A stretch of DNA of 64,000 nt from Fasciolopsis buskii (taxonomy: Eukaryota; Platyhelminthes; Trematoda; Plagiorchiida; Fasciolidae). A model generated the notes under the pieces. That model ran no database searches. It had not been told where the DNA came from and saw only the letters and a list, made by a program, of their open reading frames with translations. The stretch lies in assembly GCA_008360955.1 (NCBI GenBank), contig LUCM01010011.1, positions 15,745-79,744 of the forward strand. The letters run 5' to 3'. The first letter of the stretch is position 1, and each line of letters begins with the position of its first letter. Of the stretch, positions 59,854 through 64,000 are shown in pieces. The translations under genes and the position numbers were made by a program.

Positions 59854-61378
59854 TTTAGACATTTTTTGCTAGCGATGGCCCATTTATCGATCGGTCGATT
59901 TCGAATGGTAATGTAATCACCCTAGAGATGGATGAATCTTTCAGACCAGGATTTTCAACAGTGGGAGAAAAGCAAACTACCAGACAATCAGTGAACGCCA
60001 CAGACAAACAGAAGGAAGCAAAGCCCCTGAGCAGTGAACTCGGTTGCGTGGCATTTTACCATGGGACTGCAGAAATTTAAGAATACTGGATAGAGAAACC
60101 AATTAGGTCATTGCAATCACACTGAAAACAAAAGACATTTACTTCAACAACACGAAAAGCAAACACAGAAAAACGGCCTATAATTTTGCACGACCTGGAA
60201 ACCATTGTGCACTTATATGGAGGCCATCTGCGGTCGCTTTATGACATTTAGAAAAATCGAAAAAATAAAATAATGAGCTGTGTGATTTTACCAAACGGTA
60301 GATCACTAGTTGATACTGACGAGCAGTTGTGCGGTAAAGTTGCGTTTGCTTTAACCTTGATAGTTCGTTGGAATTGAATGAAATCGAGTCAGGTGAAATG
60401 TATTCTTATCATCGATCTATAGTGTTTCAAAGAACTATCAGCATTCTTTCATGCAGTTTAGCCTAGTGCGAAGCCCCTAAGTTTCGGCCACAAATTGCCT
60501 TAACGAATGAACTTGAATTTTTATGGTTATAATGTGTCACTCGTGCCTACTGACCCTTAACTTTGCGTGCTTGCAGCTCGCACCCAATAATGGGTTGCAT
60601 AACGGTCAATCTGGTCATATGTTCGCCTCTACTTGATGCCTACTGGTTGATCGGTATGGTTGGTGTTTTGCTTGCAGCTTGCACTTTTGCATTTTCCGGA
60701 ACTGGTTACCGTACACGTTTGTCTTTATAATCTCCATTTTGTTCTGCTCAACGTCTCCGGTGACAACACCTATGAATGAATAATGAGCGTTTGGATACAT
60801 GATTAAGGACTAGGACAGTGTGACTCGGTTTTTCATACTGGTGATATTTCTAAAATTAGAAGTTTGACACGAATCTAATATGGGTATTCTATTGTTTACA
60901 GAAGATTCGCTTGCAGTGCAACGACATAACCACTAGATCTGAAGATGGTTTCACTTACTTGAGAAAATGTCCTCATTCCCCTGAAATCGACTGATATAAA
61001 TTGACTGAGTTTGACCAAGTATCCACCTAGGGACCACCCTGGATGATTCATCAATGCATTGATAGAACTTATACCTTTTTTGATCTGGCTTTATGTCGCG
61101 ATGTTCCACTGCAAAAAGTATTGATAGATTTTCTGTCCCCCTCCGAACCGCGGACTTAGAGATACTCCAACTCTCGGGATAAAATTATTTGGCAATTCAC
61201 ATACATGGAGCTCATACAAATTTTCTGTCACCCAGTACTTTTTGGATGACTGTGATATTACTCACCACAAGTTCATATTAGAAACAATTTCCCAGGTTGT
61301 TGAAATGCCACCTTTGATAACATGATAATTACACCAACAAAACGATATTCCATTCAAAAGTTTATTTGTTTCTGTCAT
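59854..61378. other. Intergenic, nothing recognised
   Basis: AT-rich, stop-rich; no motif identified. Confidence 0.45.
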
Positions 61379-61609
61379 TTAATCCCCCACATTATTCCAT
61401 GCAATATCAACTTCATACAGACTTCTGTTTTGCGTGATTAAATTCTCGCTTTTAGAGCAGTCGTTGTAATCGGAAGATTCTAAAAACGAGTGAGCAGCAA
61501 TCCACACAAAGTTAGACATTATTGCTGTCAGAAAAATAAATCTCATAGCCTTTTGAAATTCAGCCGCCTTTGTTTTTTGAAGTCTGCTGCGAAACAGATC
61601 TAGCATCAT
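61379..61609 (-). CDS. Short ORF with one hydrophobic segment (membrane exon or secreted peptide)
   Basis: The 76-codon frame has a basic stretch (FRSRLQKTKAAEFQKA), a hydrophobic segment (MRFIFLTAIMSNFVWIAAHS) and a polar tail ending at a stop. An AATAAA lies about 12 bases after the stop. One reading is a 55-residue secreted peptide starting at the inner Met (61546). Another is an exon of a class C G-protein-coupled receptor: the basic loop followed by F-x-x-A and F-x-W-I-A resembles the third loop and sixth helix of glutamate-type receptors. Neither is proven, and chance is possible. Confidence 0.25.
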   Translation of the reverse strand: MMLDLFRSRLQKTKAAEFQKAMRFIFLTAIMSNFVWIAAHSFLESSDYNDCSKSENLITQNRSLYEVDIAWNNVGD

Positions 61610-62740
61610 TCGTTGAAATGATGAGGATCACCCTGTAAGAGGCGTTTGGTGCTCAGCTGCTTTAGAGTCTGCCATTTTAACTGGACATTCTTTTTTCCTC
61701 TCTAACCCCACAGACAAGTTCGACGATCAAACATTTTACATTTCCAATTTTTTATCTTTCGAACAGTGTATCTGTAAACGCCAATAGTTCGCAATGTAAA
61801 CCAGTGGACACCTCGACGACTTTTGGGGGTCAGCAAAAACCCCATGTCCTCGCTTGGTTGCCATTCCTGAAATTATGAGATCTTATGATGCTTTATACCA
61901 CTCCAAGTTTCAGGGTTTTAAACGTCGACTCTTCCCTTTCCCCGTTCCGCGTAGTGAGTTATAGCGGCTATGGAACATGTGTGAAACATTTCATAAAAAG
62001 ACAACTGCTTACGAACAAAAATGAAATACAAATATAATATTTTGAGATCAATTTAGAAAAAATTGTGGATAAATTTCAAACTGCTGAACTTTTCTTGGCT
62101 AAGTATTACGTATTATGGTTTAGCCATTCACTTAGGTATTTTGTTCTGTTGTCTGTCGCAATATTCTCCTGTGTTCGATCTGTTTATCATTCTGCTAAGG
62201 ATGTTTGTCCACACAATTTCCCGAGGGTATAAAATCGTTCTTTGCAGAACGCTCATGCATACCTCGCTGTTCACATGTGACGCAAATCGAACGGTAGAAC
62301 AATTAAAAATAATAAGATAATTGTCTAAAAGTGATTAAAGTCTCGCTGATTCATACCATAATTCGTTTGCTCATAAACCGCACATTGCCAGCTGCATAGT
62401 TTCGCATAGATATCACTATGAAACAAAGTGAGTCCTGCCTGCTGTCTTTTGCGACTTCACATCAGTTCTTGGGCGCATCCCCAAATGGCTGTGGGATTTT
62501 TCGCCAGACGACAAACTTGACAATCTTCCTGTGCAAAGCCTTGATAGTATCAAAAATACGGCTATGAACAATAAGAGGCGATACAAAGTGCCCCAGTGGT
62601 CTGACTTTACGTCCCGCTTGTGTACGTTTTTAAATTCATGCTTTTGTGAACTGAGCTTCATTTTGCAATTTTCTGACGCGCGCCCTTCGACTGGTCGCGC
62701 TACAATTCCGTGTCATTTTATTTTGTTATTCTGTTTTCGG
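61610..62740. other. Intergenic, nothing recognised
   Basis: Short unplaced frames only. Confidence 0.45.
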
Positions 62741-62747
62741 TTCGATT

Positions 62748-64000
62748 ATGTTCTCCGTCCGACGCCACAATCGCTCGGAATTACTTTTATTCAAAAACCG
62801 TATCGTTTCTCAACATATATTGGGATCCCGTGTTTCTGCTTCTAATCGATCTAGAAGAGGCACTTGTGCTGGCTGGCAGGCAGCCCTTAAATGCACCCTT
62901 CCAGCCAAGATGTCCATTCCAGCTTTGTTGAGTACCAACATCCGCTCTCTGTTTACGAAAATGTCGGATCTGTCCCTCACACTTCAATCACCGATCCGTG
63001 TCCACACATGTGTGTCATCTGCATACAAGAATCGTAGATCAACCCGGATATCGCTGATTCACTCGTGTCGATAGACACCATCGGCAGGACAGTTTCGGAC
63101 AAGAAGAAGACTAGAGGGGGTGTGGTAATATACATAAACTCCTTCTGGTGTGGCAGATCCGAAGTTGTTTATACGTATTCGCTAAACGGAATTGACTGTC
63201 TCCTAGCACAGTGTCATCCTAGGTTTTCTCGCCATAATAATACTATCACAACGAAATTATATATTACCCCTTTTAGCTCGCAACAAAATATCGTATCTTT
63301 TTTAGACTCTTTTCCAGTATTTATTGTTCCTGTTCTTGTGGACAATCTGCATATTATTGTAGATGATTTTAATCATGCATCTACCACCAGAGGCGGGTGA
63401 TTTTAGATAGGGTTATTACCAACCACCCCGATTTATTTTCCCTGAAACTGCGTGCTCTTATTTTAAGTAGCGATCATTGTTTGCTTCTGTTAAGGCTCAA
63501 AATATACTCTAGTTCAGCCTTCCATTCCTTCAGGCGGCCAAATCATTTCCGAGTTCGCCTCAGTAATCTTTCACACAACAGCCTTATTCTTCTTCAGAAA
63601 TCACTTTTGCTCGCATCTACCTGTTTCTCTTTTGAACCCCTGCTCAATGATAATGTCAAAATTCTCACATAGATGGCCAACGCAATCTTTGATATTTGCT
63701 GCCCCTCAGAAACATTATTCGTCTCAAATGGCCGTATCTCCACACAGAAACTAAAGTTTCTAAGAAGATGCAAGAAGCAATTCTACAAATCCTGTAATAA
63801 CTCAAGCGTACGGTACATCTCCAACCTAACAAAAGCTGAAATCCAAAGCATCGGCATGACGTACGTCAGCCAACTCTTGAGTGGTAACAACAATCAATTA
63901 CTATGGCAAGGCATTCGACTGTTGTGTGGGAAGAAGAAGAAGCATACAAAAACTCCTGCGGATGTCGACAGTATCAGTCGTGCTTTCATCCATCCATCTA
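62748..64000 (+). mobile_element. CR1/Jockey-type LINE, endonuclease part, runs off the window
   Basis: The AP-endonuclease domain begins near 62911 (SIPALLSTNIRSLFTKMSDL). The sequence continues TRGGVVIYINSFW at 63110, the DFN-type motif in IVDDFNHAS at about 63356, DRVITNHPDLFSLKL at 63403, and the catalytic SSDH at 63466-63477. The interdomain linker is readable to the window end (FLRRCKKQFYKSCNNSS at about 63750). Only a few stops and shifts (near 63073, 63398 and 63670) break it, so it is younger than the other LINE pieces here. The RT domain should lie beyond 64000. Confidence 0.8.

Overview
The window is eukaryotic nuclear DNA that looks like flatworm sequence, most likely from a digenean trematode (fluke). 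This is an inference from three things: an intron-rich gene with kilobase introns, base composition that looks intermediate (not computed), and dense decayed Penelope-like, RTE-type and CR1/Jockey-type retroelements of the kind common in flukes. No prokaryotic operon, CRISPR array or intact virus is visible.

Region 0.6-29.1 kb carries one recognisable host gene on the + strand: the C-terminal ~868 residues of RAB3GAP2, the non-catalytic subunit of the Rab3 GTPase-activating / Rab18 exchange complex. I rebuilt it as 13 exons. All splice phases agree from the first exon to the stop codon at 29064, and one intron uses a GC-AG donor. The N-terminal part (roughly 500 residues by comparison with vertebrates) lies upstream of the window. 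The introns hold five RTE-type fragments, all in the same orientation as the gene, two Penelope-like copies, a tRNA-derived SINE and TA microsatellites. One microsatellite runs into the coding end of an exon and supplies its splice donor.

Region 29.6-64 kb is repeat-rich and gene-poor. It holds a Penelope-like element with inverted termini (29.8-31.6 kb), a dead mariner-type transposase (33.7-34.7 kb), an unidentified duplicated repeat (34.8/35.9 kb), a small ORF with a putative signal peptide and a C-terminal KDEL (46.0-46.2 kb, minus), another Penelope-like fragment (48.5-49.3 kb, minus), a CR1/Jockey-type RT fragment (51.6-53 kb), an isolated well-formed exon of an unrecognised gene (58.35 kb), a 798-bp palindromic Penelope derivative with a 13-bp target-site duplication (59.04-59.84 kb), a short membrane-type ORF (61.4 kb, minus), and the endonuclease part of a CR1/Jockey-type LINE that runs off the right end.

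The most notable structural signal is the set of Penelope-like elements. At least five copies or pieces are present, several with inverted copies of their own ends, and two with hammerhead-ribozyme-like core sequences at their edges. All assignments come from reading the sequence and remembered family motifs; no database search was run.
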